Shown: positions 36,292 to 47,067, numbered from the stretch's first letter. The stretch is 64,000 bases of DNA from Qipengyuania vulgaris (GCF_009827325.1 NZ_WTYC01000004.1:1-64000), one strand, 5' to 3'. Program-made: numbers and translations. The notes: generated by a model not told the origin, from the letters alone.

Positions 36292-37353
36292 ATGGCCGCC
36301 AGTCTGAAGATCGTGAAGGATAATGAAATGACTGGAGATCGCCAGAAGGCACTCGACGCCGCGCTTGCACAAATTGACCGTGCATTCGGCAAGGGTTCGG
36401 CCATGAAGCTGGGCCAGAAGGAAGCGATGCAGGTGGAGGCGATTTCCACCGGTTCGCTGGGCCTCGATATTGCATTGGGCGTCGGCGGTCTGCCGAAGGG
36501 CCGCGTTATCGAAATTTACGGGCCGGAAAGCTCAGGTAAAACGACCTTGGCACTGCACTGCATCGCAGAAGCGCAGAAGGCCGGTGGCACCGCGGCATTC
36601 GTCGATGCGGAGCACGCTCTCGATCCCGTTTATGCGAAGAAACTCGGCGTCGATATCGATGAACTGATCATATCGCAGCCCGATACGGGTGAGCAGGCGC
36701 TGGAGATTACAGATACTTTGGTCCGGTCGAATGCTGTTGACATCCTCGTGGTCGATTCGGTCGCCGCACTGGTGCCGCGCGCCGAGATTGAGGGCGAGAT
36801 GGGCGATAGCCATGTCGGCCTTCAGGCACGTCTCATGTCTCAATCATTGCGCAAGCTGACCGGATCGATCAATCGCTCGAAGTGCATGGTGATCTTCATC
36901 AATCAGCTGCGCATGAAGATTGGTGTGATGTACGGTAACCCCGAAACCACGACGGGTGGCAACGCCCTGAAGTTCTATGCCTCGGTTCGTCTCGACATTC
37001 GCCGTACCGGTCAGATCAAGGATCGTGACGAAGTGGTCGGCAACGCGACCCGCGTGAAGGTGGTCAAAAACAAGGTGGCACCCCCCTTCAAGCAGGTTGA
37101 ATTCGACATCATGTATGGCGAAGGTATCTCCAAGATCGGCGAAATTCTCGATCTGGGTGTGAAGGCTGGTGTAGTCGAAAAGTCCGGTAGTTGGTTCAGC
37201 TATGACAGTGTCCGAATTGGCCAAGGCCGTGAAAACGCGAAGACCTTCCTCAAGGAAAATCCCGAAATGTGCGCCCAGTTGGAAGCTGCGATCCGCGGCA
37301 AAACCGACAAGGTCGCCGAAGAGATGATGACAGGGCCGGACGCGGAAGACTGA
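36292..37353 (+). CDS. recA: Recombinase RecA
   Basis: 353-residue ATP-dependent strand-exchange protein and LexA co-protease. Walker [10 protein letters not shown] is at residues 77-85; other signatures are [53 protein letters not shown] and a C-terminal acidic tail (MTGPDAED). ATG 36292 has AAAGGGG upstream; the frame is open upstream, but that part has no homology to RecA and overlaps the SOS box. Monocistronic with its own terminator. Confidence 0.98.
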   Translation: MAASLKIVKDNEMTGDRQKALDAALAQIDRAFGKGSAMKLGQKEAMQVEAISTGSLGLDIALGVGGLPKGRVIEIYGPESSGKTTLALHCIAEAQKAGGTAAFVDAEHALDPVYAKKLGVDIDELIISQPDTGEQALEITDTLVRSNAVDILVVDSVAALVPRAEIEGEMGDSHVGLQARLMSQSLRKLTGSINRSKCMVIFINQLRMKIGVMYGNPETTTGGNALKFYASVRLDIRRTGQIKDRDEVVGNATRVKVVKNKVAPPFKQVEFDIMYGEGISKIGEILDLGVKAGVVEKSGSWFSYDSVRIGQGRENAKTFLKENPEMCAQLEAAIRGKTDKVAEEMMTGPDAED

Positions 37354-37442
37354 TCTCATTTCTTCAAGCGGGAGCGCGTGCGACCTCATTCCCCGTCGCC
37401 CGTACAGCCGGACTGTCCCCCGGTGCTCCCGAAAACACGGAA

Positions 37443-37483
37443 AGCCGGTGCGTGCGCTCGTAATTTGCGCTGCACCGGTTTTT
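37443..37483 (+). terminator. Intrinsic terminator of recA
   Basis: Stem CCGGTGC / GCACCGG with a further internal GC pairing, followed by TTTTT, about 90 bases after the recA stop. Confidence 0.85.
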
Positions 37484-37563
37484 CGCGTTTTGGGTCTTCG
37501 AATAGGGCTAGTGGCGCTTGAGGCGAGCCGTCTCTAGATGTAGTTACAGCAAGGGAGAGCCGC

Positions 37564-38190
37564 ATGACAATTATCGTCCACCATCTCAACAACAGCAGAT
37601 CGCAGCGGGTTCTCTGGCTCCTGGAAGAACTGGGCGCAGATTACGACATTGTCGCCTACCAGCGCGATGCGCAAACGAATCTCGCCCCTGCAGAACTCAA
37701 GCAAACGCATCCGCTGGGCAAATCGCCAGTGATCGAAGAGGATGGCCGGCTAATCGCGGAAAGCGGTGCGATCATCGAATATCTCTGCGCGCGTCATGGA
37801 GGCGAAGTCTGGTTGCCCGATCGCGAAAGCAATCGATGGATCGACCATCTGGAATGGATGCAGTTTGCGGAAAGTTCCTTTTTCGTGCCTGTAATGCTGA
37901 AAATCTATGCGGGGCGACTGGGGGAGGCTGCCGCTCCCCTAATGCCGCGGGTGGAAGAGCAGCTGGAAGCGCATATCGCCTTTGCCGAGCAAAAAATTTC
38001 GGATGATTTGCATTTCGTTGGATCAAGCTGGAGCGCCGCTGATGTGATGATGAGTTTCCCGGCGGAAATCGCGGTCATGCAGGGCTATGGTGAAAGGGCC
38101 CCAAAGCTTGCACGCTTTGTCGAGGAAATTCACGCCCGTCCGGCTTGGCAACGTGCCCGAGAGCGGGGCGGCCCCTACTTCGGTTGGTAG
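37564..38190 (+). CDS. Glutathione S-transferase
   Basis: 208 residues: an N-terminal thioredoxin-like domain (MTIIVHHLNNSRSQRVLWLL, with the Ser of NSRSQR in the active-site position and the cis-Pro in GKSPVIEEDG and the ESGAIIEYL glutathione-binding motif) and a C-terminal helical domain with GSSWSAADVMM. It conjugates glutathione to electrophiles or acts as a peroxidase. GGGAGAG upstream of the ATG. Single gene. Confidence 0.92.
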   Translation: MTIIVHHLNNSRSQRVLWLLEELGADYDIVAYQRDAQTNLAPAELKQTHPLGKSPVIEEDGRLIAESGAIIEYLCARHGGEVWLPDRESNRWIDHLEWMQFAESSFFVPVMLKIYAGRLGEAAAPLMPRVEEQLEAHIAFAEQKISDDLHFVGSSWSAADVMMSFPAEIAVMQGYGERAPKLARFVEEIHARPAWQRARERGGPYFGW

Positions 38191-38192
38191 CT

Positions 38193-38241
38193 ATCAAACG
38201 TTTGATTCGATCGGACCGTGCATGTCCGCACGGTCCGATCG
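38193..38241. repeat. Two perfect palindromes after the GST gene
   Basis: ATCAAACGTTTGAT (38193-38206), a 14-base perfect palindrome, is followed at once by a 14-bp perfect stem CGATCGGACCGTGC / GCACGGTCCGATCG (38208-38221 and 38228-38241, 6-base loop). The stem has no T-run on either side, so it is not a classical terminator. The first palindrome looks like a repressor operator. Confidence 0.7.
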
Positions 38242-38460
38242 CAAGTGACAACGATCGCCGCTGAAAGTGAAATCTGTTACGCGCTAGTGTTCGTTCCCGA
38301 CAGCTTTTCACCAATAATTGCTGTGGCGTGCGCGCCACAATTTCGACGTTTTCTTGAAAACTCACCCAAAGAATTCCGGCATTACTTGCGCCTCTAAAAT
38401 TTTCTTGCAGTAGGAGCCTTCCGCAATTCTGCGGGGTCGTATTATCCAAATGGGGGTATA

Positions 38461-38967
38461 ATACTTAAAATTGTACAGGCGCTCGCGCTCGCGGGTGCCG
38501 CCTTTTCGCTCGGCGGTTGTGCTACTGTTCTCAACGGCGTCAACCAAGACGTCGCTTTCGACTCAGATCCTGATGGCGCCGTTGTCGAATTGAGCTCGGG
38601 CCAGACCTGCACAACGCCTTGCGCATACGAACTGCGCCGTGGTGACGATCTTCGCGTCGACTTCAAACTCGAAGGCTACAAGCCCGAATACGTCTATGTG
38701 CAGAGCCGCATGGGCGGATCGACCTTCGGTAACATCATCGCCGGCGGCGGCATCGGGGCAGTGGTCGACGGCAGCAATGGCGCCGCCAACCACCTCGCAC
38801 CGAACCCGGTCTATATCCGCCTGATACCTGTAGGGGGCGAGGGGGAAGCCGTATTGCTCGACAAGAAGGGCGAAGTTGTCATGACCGTCGCCGAGCATAA
38901 CGCCAAGGTGGGCGAAGACGTCCGCAAGGGTCTCGAAGAACAGGGCGTGGTCGCGAAGGGCATGTAA
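38461..38967 (+). CDS. Lipoprotein (PEGA-like), non-standard start codon
   Basis: The frame encodes a lipoprotein signal ending in the lipobox SLGGC (Cys20 if translation starts at the ATA at 38461: residues LKIVQALALAGAAFSLGGC follow). After it come VNQDVAFDSDPDGAVVEL and the TPC-type pair QTCTTPCAYEL, typical of PEGA-like lipoproteins, and a Gly-rich hydrophobic stretch (FGNIIAGGGIGAVVDG). No ATG, GTG or TTG occurs in frame between the upstream stop at 38395 and the TTG at 38590, which would remove the signal. GGGGG lies 4 bases before ATA 38461; ATT 38470 is the other option. A terminator follows the stop. Confidence 0.7.
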   Translation: MLKIVQALALAGAAFSLGGCATVLNGVNQDVAFDSDPDGAVVELSSGQTCTTPCAYELRRGDDLRVDFKLEGYKPEYVYVQSRMGGSTFGNIIAGGGIGAVVDGSNGAANHLAPNPVYIRLIPVGGEGEAVLLDKKGEVVMTVAEHNAKVGEDVRKGLEEQGVVAKGM

Positions 38968-38992
38968 GCCTTTCGGCATACACCCATCTGTT

Positions 38993-39030
38993 CGGCCCGT
39001 CCGCGCTTCGGTGCGGGCGGGCCGTTTTCT
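38993..39030 (+). terminator. Intrinsic terminator of the lipoprotein gene
   Basis: Stem CGGCCCG-CCGCGC / GTGCGG-CGGGCCG with a TTCG loop, followed by TTTTCTT. Confidence 0.88.
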
Positions 39031-39102
39031 TGCGGGAGGGCGGTCACTCTGAGCGGGCTTTCCCGCTTGTCGCGCGCGCGGGTATTGCCTAACTGCGGCA
39101 CT

Positions 39103-41766
39103 ATGACGTCGACCAATGAAATACGCCGCTCCTTCCTCGATTATTTCGGCTCGAAGGACCATGCCGAGGTTCCGAGTGCGCCGCTGGTGCCCTTCAGCGA
39201 TCCTACACTCATGTTCGTCAATGCGGGCATGGTTCCGTTCAAGAACGCTTTCACCGGTCTTGAAAAGCCGCCTGCGACGCGCGCGGTCAGCGCGCAGAAG
39301 TGCGTGCGTGCAGGGGGCAAGCACAACGACCTCGACAATGTCGGCTACACAGCACGCCATCACACTTTCTTCGAGATGCTGGGCAACTTCAGCTTTGGTG
39401 ACTATTTCAAGGAACAGGCGATCGACAACGCCTGGAACCTGCTGACCAAGGAGTGGGGCCTGGATCCCGAGCGGCTTCTGGTCACCGTATATCATACGGA
39501 CGACGAAGCCTTCGAGCTTTGGAAGAAGCGCACCGGTTTCGCCGATGAAAAGATCATTCGCATTCCCACCAAGGACAACTTCTGGGCGATGGGTTCCGAC
39601 GGCCCATGCGGTCCATGTTCGGAGATCTTTTACGACCATGGGGATCACATCTGGGGTGGACCTCCCGGATCACCGGAGGAGGATGGGGACCGGTTTGTAG
39701 AGATATGGAACCTCGTCTTCATGCAGTTCACGCAAGAGAATGACGAGATCGTCGGAGACCTGCCCAAGCCCAGTATCGACACCGGCATGGGCATCGAGCG
39801 CGTCGCGGCGGTCATGCAGGGCGTACACGACAATTACGATACCGACACTTTCAAGGCTCTGATCGGCGCCAGTGAGGCGCTGACGGGAGTAAAAGCCGAA
39901 GGCGACCAGACTGCTAGCCATCGGGTCATCGCCGATCACCTGCGCTCTACAAGCTTCCTGCTCGCCGACGGAGTGCTGCCGAGCAACGAAGGCCGGGGTT
40001 ATGTACTGCGCCGTATCATGCGACGGGCCATGCGCCATGCACACCTGCTGGGTGCAAGCAAGCCCCTGATGCATCGCCTTGTTCCGGAACTCGTCAGCGA
40101 GATGGGGGCTGCCTATCCCGAACTGGTTCGCGGCCAGGCCCTGATCCAGGAAGTTCTCGAGCGCGAAGAAGCGCAATTTCGCCGGACGCTGGAGAAGGGG
40201 TTGAAGCTTCTCGAGGAGGAGACAGGTGAACTGGGCGAGGGCGGTACGCTGGATGGCGAAACGGCGTTCAAGCTCTACGATACCTTTGGCTTTCCCTACG
40301 ACCTGACCGAAGATGCATTGCGCGTCCGCGGCATCAGTGTTGATCGTGAAGGTTTCGATGCTTCGATGGCGGAGCAGAAGGCGGCTGCGCGGGCTGCGTG
40401 GAAGGGGTCGGGCGAAGCCGCCAGCGAAGACGTCTGGTTCGACATCGCCGAACGCGAGGGTTCGACAGAATTCACCGGCTATTCGTCCAGCACCGGCGAG
40501 GCCGAAGTGGTGGCATTGGTGAAGAACGGCGTAGAGGTGGAGAGTGCGGCTGAAGGAGACGAGGTAATTGTCCTCACCAATCAGACACCATTCTACGGGG
40601 AAAGCGGCGGTCAGACCGGTGATGCGGGACGGATATGGACACCCGAAGGCCTCGAGATGATCGTCTCGACTACAAACAAACCTCTCGGTCGTCTGCATGC
40701 CCACGTGGCGAAAATCGGCAGGGGCAACGTCAAGATCGGCGATGCAGTGCATCTCGAGATCAATGCCGATCGGCGCGATCAGATTCGAGCAAATCATTCG
40801 GCAACGCACCTTGTCCACGCTGCACTGCGCAATCGCCTTGGAGAGCATGTATCGCAGAAGGGTTCGCTGGTGGCCGCCGATCGCTTCCGCTTCGACTTCT
40901 CGCACCCCAAGCCGCTGAGCGACGAGGACATTGCCGCGATAGAGGTGGAAGTGAACGAAGAAATCCGCTCCAACGAGACCGTTGGAACCCGGCTGATGAC
41001 ACCGGACGATGCCGTTGCCGCCGGGGCCTTGGCGTTGTTCGGCGAGAAATACGGCGACGAAGTTCGCGTTCTTTCCATGGGCCGGAAGGGCGGTAAGGGA
41101 CGGAATTATTCAGTGGAATTGTGCGGCGGGACACACGTCGAAGCCACAGGGGACATTGGTCTCTTCAAGATCGTTTCCGAAAGCGCGGTAAGTTCTGGTG
41201 TACGCCGGATCGAGGCACTTACCGGCGAAGCAGCACGCCAATGGCTTTTGGCGCGTGATGAGGCGCTCCGCACTATCGCTGGAGCTCTGAAGACCTCTCC
41301 TGATGAAGCTGCTTTGCGGGTCGCTGCCTTGGTCGAGGAACGTAAACGTCTAGAAAAGGAGCTTGCCGAAGCAAAGCGCGCGCTCGCCCTAGGTGGTGGA
41401 AGCGCAGGTAATTCGGATTCTGCCGATGAAGATGTTGGCGGAGTGAAATTCTCCGGTCAGGTCATAGATGGTCTCGACCCTAAGGAGCTGCGTCCACTGC
41501 TCGATGAGTCCAAAAACCGGATGGGATCCGGTATTGCCGCGATCTGCGCGATCAACGAGGGCAAGGGGGCTTTTGCGGTTGCGGTGACTGACGACCTTAC
41601 CGAACGATTCAGTGCGGTTGATCTCGTGCGCGCTGGGGTCGAAGCACTTGGTGGCAAGGGCGGTGGCGGCCGGCCCGATATGGCGCAAGGGGGCGGACCG
41701 GACGGATCAAAGGCTGACGCTGCTATCGCAGCGGTGCGTGAGGCGCTGACCACTGAAAACGCCTGA
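39103..41766 (+). CDS. alaS: Alanyl-tRNA synthetase
   Basis: 887 residues. N-terminal class II catalytic domain ([20 protein letters not shown], then [15 protein letters not shown]), tRNA recognition domain, editing domain with zinc-type ligands HxxxH at 565-569 (NHSATHL) and C674/H678 (CGGTH), and a C-terminal C-Ala domain ending in [16 protein letters not shown]. Standard length and motifs. ATG 39103 is used; a TTG 12 codons earlier is possible. Ribosome site is weak. Confidence 0.98.
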   Translation: MTSTNEIRRSFLDYFGSKDHAEVPSAPLVPFSDPTLMFVNAGMVPFKNAFTGLEKPPATRAVSAQKCVRAGGKHNDLDNVGYTARHHTFFEMLGNFSFGDYFKEQAIDNAWNLLTKEWGLDPERLLVTVYHTDDEAFELWKKRTGFADEKIIRIPTKDNFWAMGSDGPCGPCSEIFYDHGDHIWGGPPGSPEEDGDRFVEIWNLVFMQFTQENDEIVGDLPKPSIDTGMGIERVAAVMQGVHDNYDTDTFKALIGASEALTGVKAEGDQTASHRVIADHLRSTSFLLADGVLPSNEGRGYVLRRIMRRAMRHAHLLGASKPLMHRLVPELVSEMGAAYPELVRGQALIQEVLEREEAQFRRTLEKGLKLLEEETGELGEGGTLDGETAFKLYDTFGFPYDLTEDALRVRGISVDREGFDASMAEQKAAARAAWKGSGEAASEDVWFDIAEREGSTEFTGYSSSTGEAEVVALVKNGVEVESAAEGDEVIVLTNQTPFYGESGGQTGDAGRIWTPEGLEMIVSTTNKPLGRLHAHVAKIGRGNVKIGDAVHLEINADRRDQIRANHSATHLVHAALRNRLGEHVSQKGSLVAADRFRFDFSHPKPLSDEDIAAIEVEVNEEIRSNETVGTRLMTPDDAVAAGALALFGEKYGDEVRVLSMGRKGGKGRNYSVELCGGTHVEATGDIGLFKIVSESAVSSGVRRIEALTGEAARQWLLARDEALRTIAGALKTSPDEAALRVAALVEERKRLEKELAEAKRALALGGGSAGNSDSADEDVGGVKFSGQVIDGLDPKELRPLLDESKNRMGSGIAAICAINEGKGAFAVAVTDDLTERFSAVDLVRAGVEALGGKGGGGRPDMAQGGGPDGSKADAAIAAVREALTTENA

Positions 41767-41788
41767 CCGGCGACAAGCCGATCAGGCG
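41760..41788. terminator. Hairpin between convergent alaS and small gene
   Basis: Stem CGCCTGA / TCAGGCG with inner CGGC / GCCG, overlapping the alaS stop codon. Poor T-run, so it may act as a bidirectional or weak terminator. Confidence 0.5.
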
Positions 41789-41810
41789 CGGGTTCTGTGC
41801 GCAAGATTGA

Positions 41811-41990
41811 TCAGGCGCTGGGCGTCTTTTTGGTTACGCCACTGGAACCCTGTTCAATATCATAGCCCTCGGTATCTCCGGGCTTGCCGCGTCCATCATC
41901 TGGCGCCTTGTCCTTGCGTGGATCGGCGACATTCTGCGGCTTGAACTTTTCATCATTGGGCAGTGGCTTGGTTGGGTCAATGTCAGTCAT
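41811..41990 (-). CDS. Small hydrophilic protein of unknown function
   Basis: 59 residues from ATG 41990 (GGAGAG upstream), rich in Lys, Asp, Pro and Gly (MTDIDPTKPLPNDEKFKPQN, ending TKKTPSA) and probably disordered. No signal or membrane segment. It lies 43 bases after the antiporter gene on the same strand and could be its operon tail. I do not recognise a family. Confidence 0.55.
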   Translation of the reverse strand: MTDIDPTKPLPNDEKFKPQNVADPRKDKAPDDGRGKPGDTEGYDIEQGSSGVTKKTPSA

Positions 41991-42033
41991 ATTGCTCTCC
42001 TTTAACCTACCAACGCGTAGGAAAAGGAAGAGT

Positions 42034-43794
42034 TCAACCGTCCACCGTGCTCGAGCGTAGCTTCGGCTTGTAGGAAAGCGCACCTTCCTTCTCAATCAAA
42101 TCCCTGAATTCATCACGCTTTTCGTGAATCGAAGCAATCACCGGCCCCATAGCCACTCCGATATCGACGAGTACGGCTTCCGAAAGCTGCAGAGCCGCTT
42201 CCAGCGTCTCCGGCACGGCGTGACTAGCGCCCGCACGGTACAATTCCGCTGCATGAGCAATATCGCGGGCACGCGATACGATTAGCAGATCGGGATATTC
42301 GCTGCGAAGCTTGGATACCAGACGTGCGGCAAGTACCGGTTCGTCCATCGTAAGCACGATGGCTGGGGCGTTTTCCACGCCCAGCCTTGCCAGTGAGCCG
42401 CCACGCGCTGCGTCTCCAAACGTCGCGCGATAGCCCTCACGCTTGGCATATTCGATAAGGTCGGCATCGGAATCGATCGCCACGTAGGGCTTATCATGCG
42501 CTTTCAGCATTTGAGCCACCAATCGGCCGACGCGTCCGATCCCCACGACGATGACCTTCCCCTTGCCATCGTCATCAGCGGGGAGTTCCGGCGCCGGCTC
42601 CACGCGCCGGGCAACAATGCGGCCCAGTCGTGCGAGGAGCGGGGTGACCGTCAGTCCGATTGCGGTGACGATCTGCCAGAACTGTGCCGTGCCCGGCTGT
42701 ATAAGCAGCGCCGAACTGGCGGCGGTCAGCACGATAAGTGTGGTCTCCGACGGGCTTGCCATCAAGATCCCGGTCTCGGCTGCAGTGCTGCGCCGTGCAC
42801 CCATCAGTCGCAGGAGCACCCCTGTAAGTACGGCCTTGAACAGGAGCACTCCGATCACCGCTGTCGCGATCAGACCAAAATATTCCCAGATGGTGGCAAG
42901 ATCGATAGTCATTCCCACCGTGATGAGGAATATTCCGAGCGCGAGCCCCTTGAAGGGCTCCATGATGCCTTCAACTTCCTGATGGTATTCGGTTTCAGCA
43001 ATGAGCAGGCCCGCAATCAAGGCACCCACGATGGGCGAGAGTCCTACCGCGGCAGTGGCGAGACTCGCTCCTATGACCACCAGCATGGCCGCAGCGAGAA
43101 AGAGTTCGGGACTTTTGGTTCGCGCAGCCTGAGCGAAGAGACGTGGCAATGCGATCCGGCCCGCGATCATCATGACCGCAATCACCGCTGCACCCTGCCA
43201 CAGTGTGGTCACCAAGCCTTCCCATCCTTCCGAAGCGGCATTGGGAGCCATCGCGCCGAGAATGAAGACGATCGGCACGATCATTATGTCTTCGAAAAGC
43301 AGCATTGAGAGCGCCGCGCGGCCCACAGGGCTCGAGGTGCCTGAAATTGGCAGGACAATTGCAGTTGAGGAAAAGGCGAGGGCGAAGCCCAATGCCAGCG
43401 CTCCTGTCCAGAACTGGCCCATCATTGAAAGCACGATGGCGAGGATTACCCCGCCGATGAGCAACTCCGCAGCGCCAAGACCGAAGACAAGCCGTCGTAA
43501 TTGCCACAGGCGTTTGAATGACAATTCCAGCCCGATGGCAAAGAGCAACAGGATGATGCCGAATTCGGCGAAGGGTTCCAGCGCTTCCGGATCAGATATC
43601 GTTATATGTTCAAGCCAGGGTCGCTCAAAGACGAGTTGACCCAAGCCATATGGACCCACCGCTATGCCGATCAGGATGAATCCGATCACGGGCGTAATGC
43701 GGAAGCGCGTAAAGACGGGTATGACCAGACCCGCCGCGCCAAGAATGACGAGCGCGTCGGAGATTGCCGGAGATGCAAGGTCGCCCGAAGCCAT
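42034..43794 (-). CDS. Monovalent cation:proton antiporter, CPA2 (KefB/C-like)
   Basis: 586 residues: about 12 transmembrane helices (LVILGAAGLVIPVFTRF onwards, with the conserved FSSTAIVLPI segment and GLSPIVGALIAGLLIAET) followed by a TrkA-N nucleotide-binding domain (KVIVVGIGRVGRLVAQML, VAIDSDADLI) from about residue 400. This is the KefB/KefC layout for glutathione-gated or NAD-gated potassium/proton exchange. No ancillary KefF/G gene is present. Single-gene promoter side is divergent to nothing close by. Confidence 0.92.
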   Translation of the reverse strand: MASGDLASPAISDALVILGAAGLVIPVFTRFRITPVIGFILIGIAVGPYGLGQLVFERPWLEHITISDPEALEPFAEFGIILLLFAIGLELSFKRLWQLRRLVFGLGAAELLIGGVILAIVLSMMGQFWTGALALGFALAFSSTAIVLPISGTSSPVGRAALSMLLFEDIMIVPIVFILGAMAPNAASEGWEGLVTTLWQGAAVIAVMMIAGRIALPRLFAQAARTKSPELFLAAAMLVVIGASLATAAVGLSPIVGALIAGLLIAETEYHQEVEGIMEPFKGLALGIFLITVGMTIDLATIWEYFGLIATAVIGVLLFKAVLTGVLLRLMGARRSTAAETGILMASPSETTLIVLTAASSALLIQPGTAQFWQIVTAIGLTVTPLLARLGRIVARRVEPAPELPADDDGKGKVIVVGIGRVGRLVAQMLKAHDKPYVAIDSDADLIEYAKREGYRATFGDAARGGSLARLGVENAPAIVLTMDEPVLAARLVSKLRSEYPDLLIVSRARDIAHAAELYRAGASHAVPETLEAALQLSEAVLVDIGVAMGPVIASIHEKRDEFRDLIEKEGALSYKPKLRSSTVDG

Positions 43795-43843
43795 AGGTAA
43801 GCTCTAAACAGCCAGCGTTGCGAAGTCACGAAGGTTGGGAATG

Positions 43844-45499
43844 TTAGCCCCCGCCGGGATGCGCCGGGCCGAGCGGTTCGCGGCGCGGCCGGGGCTTGCC
43901 TGGATGTTTGCCATCTTCATCCCACTCGATCCGGTAAAGGTCGAAGCGACGATCAGCCAAGTTGCGCACGGTACCTTCTGCCCGGGCCCATTGGAGGTCG
44001 GCCAGGTTGATATCGCTGATCGTCAACGTTTCCACGTTCTCGGTCGCCTCGGCGGCAATGCCATCGCGTGCGAAAGGGAAATCACACGGTGTCAAAATGC
44101 AGCTTTGCGCATATTGGATGTCCATGTTGCCCACATTGGGCAGATTTCCGACATTGCCGGACAGAACGACGAAACACTGATTTTCGATAGCCCTAGCCTG
44201 CGAGCAATAGCGAACGCGCAAATATCCCTGACGACTATCGGTACAGAACGGCACGAAGATGATCCGGGCGCCTTCGTCCGCAAGGCGGCGGCTGAGTTCG
44301 GGGAACTCGCTGTCATAGCAAATCTGCACGCCGATCGGACCGCAGTCGGTCTGGATGACCTCGACCTTGTCGCCGCCCTTGATGTTCCACCAATATCGCT
44401 CGTTAGGGGTAGGATGGATCTTTTCCTGTGCATGGACAGATCCGTCGCGCAGGCAAACGTAGGCTACGTTATGAATGTCTCCATCGTCCATGCGCGTAGG
44501 GTGGCTGCCGGCGATGATATTGATATTATAGCGCATCGCCATTTCCGAAATGTCGTTACGCAGGCGAGGGGTGTATTCCGACAAACGCTCGATAGCCTCG
44601 ACCGGCGAGAGTTCCTTCTCTTCGAAACTCAGCAGCATCAGCGTGAAGAGTTCTGGAAAAACGATGAAGTCTGCTTCGTAATCGCTTGCGACATCTACGA
44701 AATACGTCACGTGACGCATGAATTCGTCATAATCAGCTACCTGCCGTGCCTGAAGCTGGCACGTCGCCACGCGGACAGCTTCGACGCCTCGGGGTAGCCG
44801 CTTTTTTACCGGCTGGTCGCGCTCCACATAGGGGTTGCGCCACACCATCATGATGGCGTTGGCCATGCTCGCTTTGTCTTCGGGTAGGTAGCCTTCCATA
44901 ACCCGTTCGGGTTCGAAGCCGTTGGCGAGCTGGAAACGCAGCACGGGATCATGCAGTTTTCCCTCGACAACCTTTTCGAGATAATCCTGCGGTCCATCTA
45001 CTTTCCGCCGACTACGGCGATAGTTCGGCATGCGCCCCGCGAACACGATCCCTGTCAGGTCGCGGTCTTCGGCGAGAGCGCGGCGCTCTTCGTACAACCG
45101 CCTACCGATCCTGACACCGCGGACCTTCGGATCGACGCACATTTCGTAGCCGTAAAGCCAGTCCCCAGTGGGGTCGTGGCGGCTGCCGTAGCCGTTTCCG
45201 GTTATCTCGTCCCAGTCATGATCCTGAAAGGCCAAGGCTTCTGCCACCTGCATGGTCGCGCAATAGCCGACCACCCTGTCGTCTAGCAGGGCAACGAAAC
45301 ACCCTTCGGAAAAATTGTTGATCTGACCGCGGATCTCGCCGTGAGTATAAGCTGGCATATCTTCGTAAACGCGCCGCACCAGATCCGCGATGCCGCGAAT
45401 ATCCTTGATCCTGGCATTGCGGATTTCGAGGCGCTTCTGGCCGAATTTCTCCGAACTCTTCCGGCGAATTGCGCGCTTCTTCGTAGGCTGTTTGGCCAT
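43844..45499 (-). CDS. GNAT acetyltransferase-carbon-nitrogen hydrolase fusion
   Basis: 551 residues. The N-terminal part (about 30-215) is a GNAT fold (IADLVRRVYEDMPAYTHGEI, VDPKVRGVRIGRRLYEERR with the acetyl-CoA loop). The C-terminal part (about 255-540) is a nitrilase/amidase with the triad Glu in FPELFTLML, Lys in EKIHPTPNE and Cys in GVQICYDSEFPE. This fusion is a known bacterial family; substrates are not settled. ATG 45499 has GGGGTAAG upstream; the alternative 10 codons earlier would sit in the icd terminator region. Confidence 0.92.
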   Translation of the reverse strand: MAKQPTKKRAIRRKSSEKFGQKRLEIRNARIKDIRGIADLVRRVYEDMPAYTHGEIRGQINNFSEGCFVALLDDRVVGYCATMQVAEALAFQDHDWDEITGNGYGSRHDPTGDWLYGYEMCVDPKVRGVRIGRRLYEERRALAEDRDLTGIVFAGRMPNYRRSRRKVDGPQDYLEKVVEGKLHDPVLRFQLANGFEPERVMEGYLPEDKASMANAIMMVWRNPYVERDQPVKKRLPRGVEAVRVATCQLQARQVADYDEFMRHVTYFVDVASDYEADFIVFPELFTLMLLSFEEKELSPVEAIERLSEYTPRLRNDISEMAMRYNINIIAGSHPTRMDDGDIHNVAYVCLRDGSVHAQEKIHPTPNERYWWNIKGGDKVEVIQTDCGPIGVQICYDSEFPELSRRLADEGARIIFVPFCTDSRQGYLRVRYCSQARAIENQCFVVLSGNVGNLPNVGNMDIQYAQSCILTPCDFPFARDGIAAEATENVETLTISDINLADLQWARAEGTVRNLADRRFDLYRIEWDEDGKHPGKPRPRREPLGPAHPGGG

Positions 45500-45531
45500 T
45501 CTTACCCCGTCAGTTTTGGTCGACCCCAAAG

Positions 45532-45563
45532 AAAAACCGGGGCCGGCAGAGGCCGACCCCGGT
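45532..45563 (-). terminator. Intrinsic terminator of icd
   Basis: On the reverse strand: stem ACCGGGGTCGGC / GCCGGCCCCGGT with a 4-base loop, followed by TTTTT, 42 bases after the icd stop. Confidence 0.88.
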
Positions 45564-45604
45564 GATCTGGCTTATCTGGGTAATGACCCAGAAGCGTTCC
45601 GGTT

Positions 45605-46825
45605 TCAGGCTGCCTTCGCCATTTCCGCTTCCAGCCCTTCGACAATTGCTTCGAAGAACTGTTCAGTGGTCATCCAGCTCTGGTCCGGACCGATGAGCAA
45701 TGCGAGATCCTTGGTCATCTTGCCGCTTTCGACCGTCCGGATGCAGACCCGCTCAAGCGTTTCGGCAAACTTCACGACTTCCGGCGTGTCGTCGAACTTG
45801 CCGCGATACATGAGACCGCGCGTCCAGGCGAAGATGCTGGCGATCGGGTTCGTCGAAGTCGCCTTACCCTGCTGGTGCTGGCGATAGTGGCGGGTGACGG
45901 TGCCGTGTGCTGCTTCCGCTTCCACAGTCTTGCCATCGGGGGTCATCAGGACCGAAGTCATCAGGCCGAGCGAGCCGAAGCCCTGTGCAACGATGTCCGA
46001 CTGGACGTCGCCGTCGTAGTTCTTGCAGGCCCACACGAACTTGCCGCTCCATTTCAGCGCGGCTGCGACCATGTCATCGATCAGGCGGTGTTCGTAGGTC
46101 AGACCGTGCTTGTCGAAGTCGGCTTTGTATTCAGCGTCGAAGATTTCCTGGAACAGGTCCTTGAATCGGCCATCGTACTTTTTGAGGATGGTGTTCTTGG
46201 TCGACAGATATACCGGCCACTTCCGGTCAAGGCCGTAAGCGAAGCTTGCACGGGCAAAATCGCGGATGCTGTCGTCGAGATTGTACATCGTCAGGGCGAC
46301 ACCCGGGCTGGGGAACTCGAACACGTCTATGTCAATATTCTCGCCGTCCTCCCCCTCGAATACCATGCGCAGCTTACCCTTGCCGGGAATAAGCGTGTCT
46401 TTGGCGCGATACTGATCGCCATAGGCATGACGGCCGACAACGATCGGGTCGGTCCAGCCAGGGACGAGACGCGGGACGTTATCGATCACGATAGGCTCGC
46501 GGAAGACAACGCCACCGAGAATGTTGCGGATCGTTCCGTTCGGGCTGACCCACATCTTTTTAAGGCCGAATTCCTCGACGCGCTGCTCGTCCGGAGTGAT
46601 GGTGGCGCACTTTACGCCGACACCATGTTCCTTGATCGCGTTCGCAGCGTCGACGGTGATCTGATCATCCGTAGCGTCGCGACTCTCGATGGAAAGGTCG
46701 TAGTATTTGAGATCGATATCGAGATAGGGAAGGATCAGCCGTTCGCGGATCCATTTCCAGATGATTTTCGTCATTTCGTCGCCGTCGATTTCGACGACCG
46801 GGTTGGCTACCTTGATCTTGGCCAT
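45605..46825 (-). CDS. icd: NADP-dependent isocitrate dehydrogenase
   Basis: 406 residues of the eukaryote-like homodimeric type: start [37 protein letters not shown], the metal-binding block [20 protein letters not shown] and [15 protein letters not shown]. It converts isocitrate to 2-oxoglutarate in the TCA cycle, giving NADPH. Length matches alphaproteobacterial Icd. Own terminator downstream. Confidence 0.97.
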   Translation of the reverse strand: MAKIKVANPVVEIDGDEMTKIIWKWIRERLILPYLDIDLKYYDLSIESRDATDDQITVDAANAIKEHGVGVKCATITPDEQRVEEFGLKKMWVSPNGTIRNILGGVVFREPIVIDNVPRLVPGWTDPIVVGRHAYGDQYRAKDTLIPGKGKLRMVFEGEDGENIDIDVFEFPSPGVALTMYNLDDSIRDFARASFAYGLDRKWPVYLSTKNTILKKYDGRFKDLFQEIFDAEYKADFDKHGLTYEHRLIDDMVAAALKWSGKFVWACKNYDGDVQSDIVAQGFGSLGLMTSVLMTPDGKTVEAEAAHGTVTRHYRQHQQGKATSTNPIASIFAWTRGLMYRGKFDDTPEVVKFAETLERVCIRTVESGKMTKDLALLIGPDQSWMTTEQFFEAIVEGLEAEMAKAA

Positions 46826-47067
46826 GGGTTTCCTGTCAGTTCGAATGGAGTTGGCGGCGCTTTAGCAGACAGGAGGCCAAGGGCAAGGTAGCGGACACGA
46901 GCCAAATTTAGCGACCGGTTCGATCTGCCATGTTGACACGTTATGTATTGCCTCCACGAGCATTTCCGGCTTATGCAACAGCGTCGGCGCGAACGATGGG
47001 GCCGCAAGATCAAATCAGAGTGAAAGAGGTCATTCTGTCGATGCGCAATCGGCAGTGAATTTCGGTT

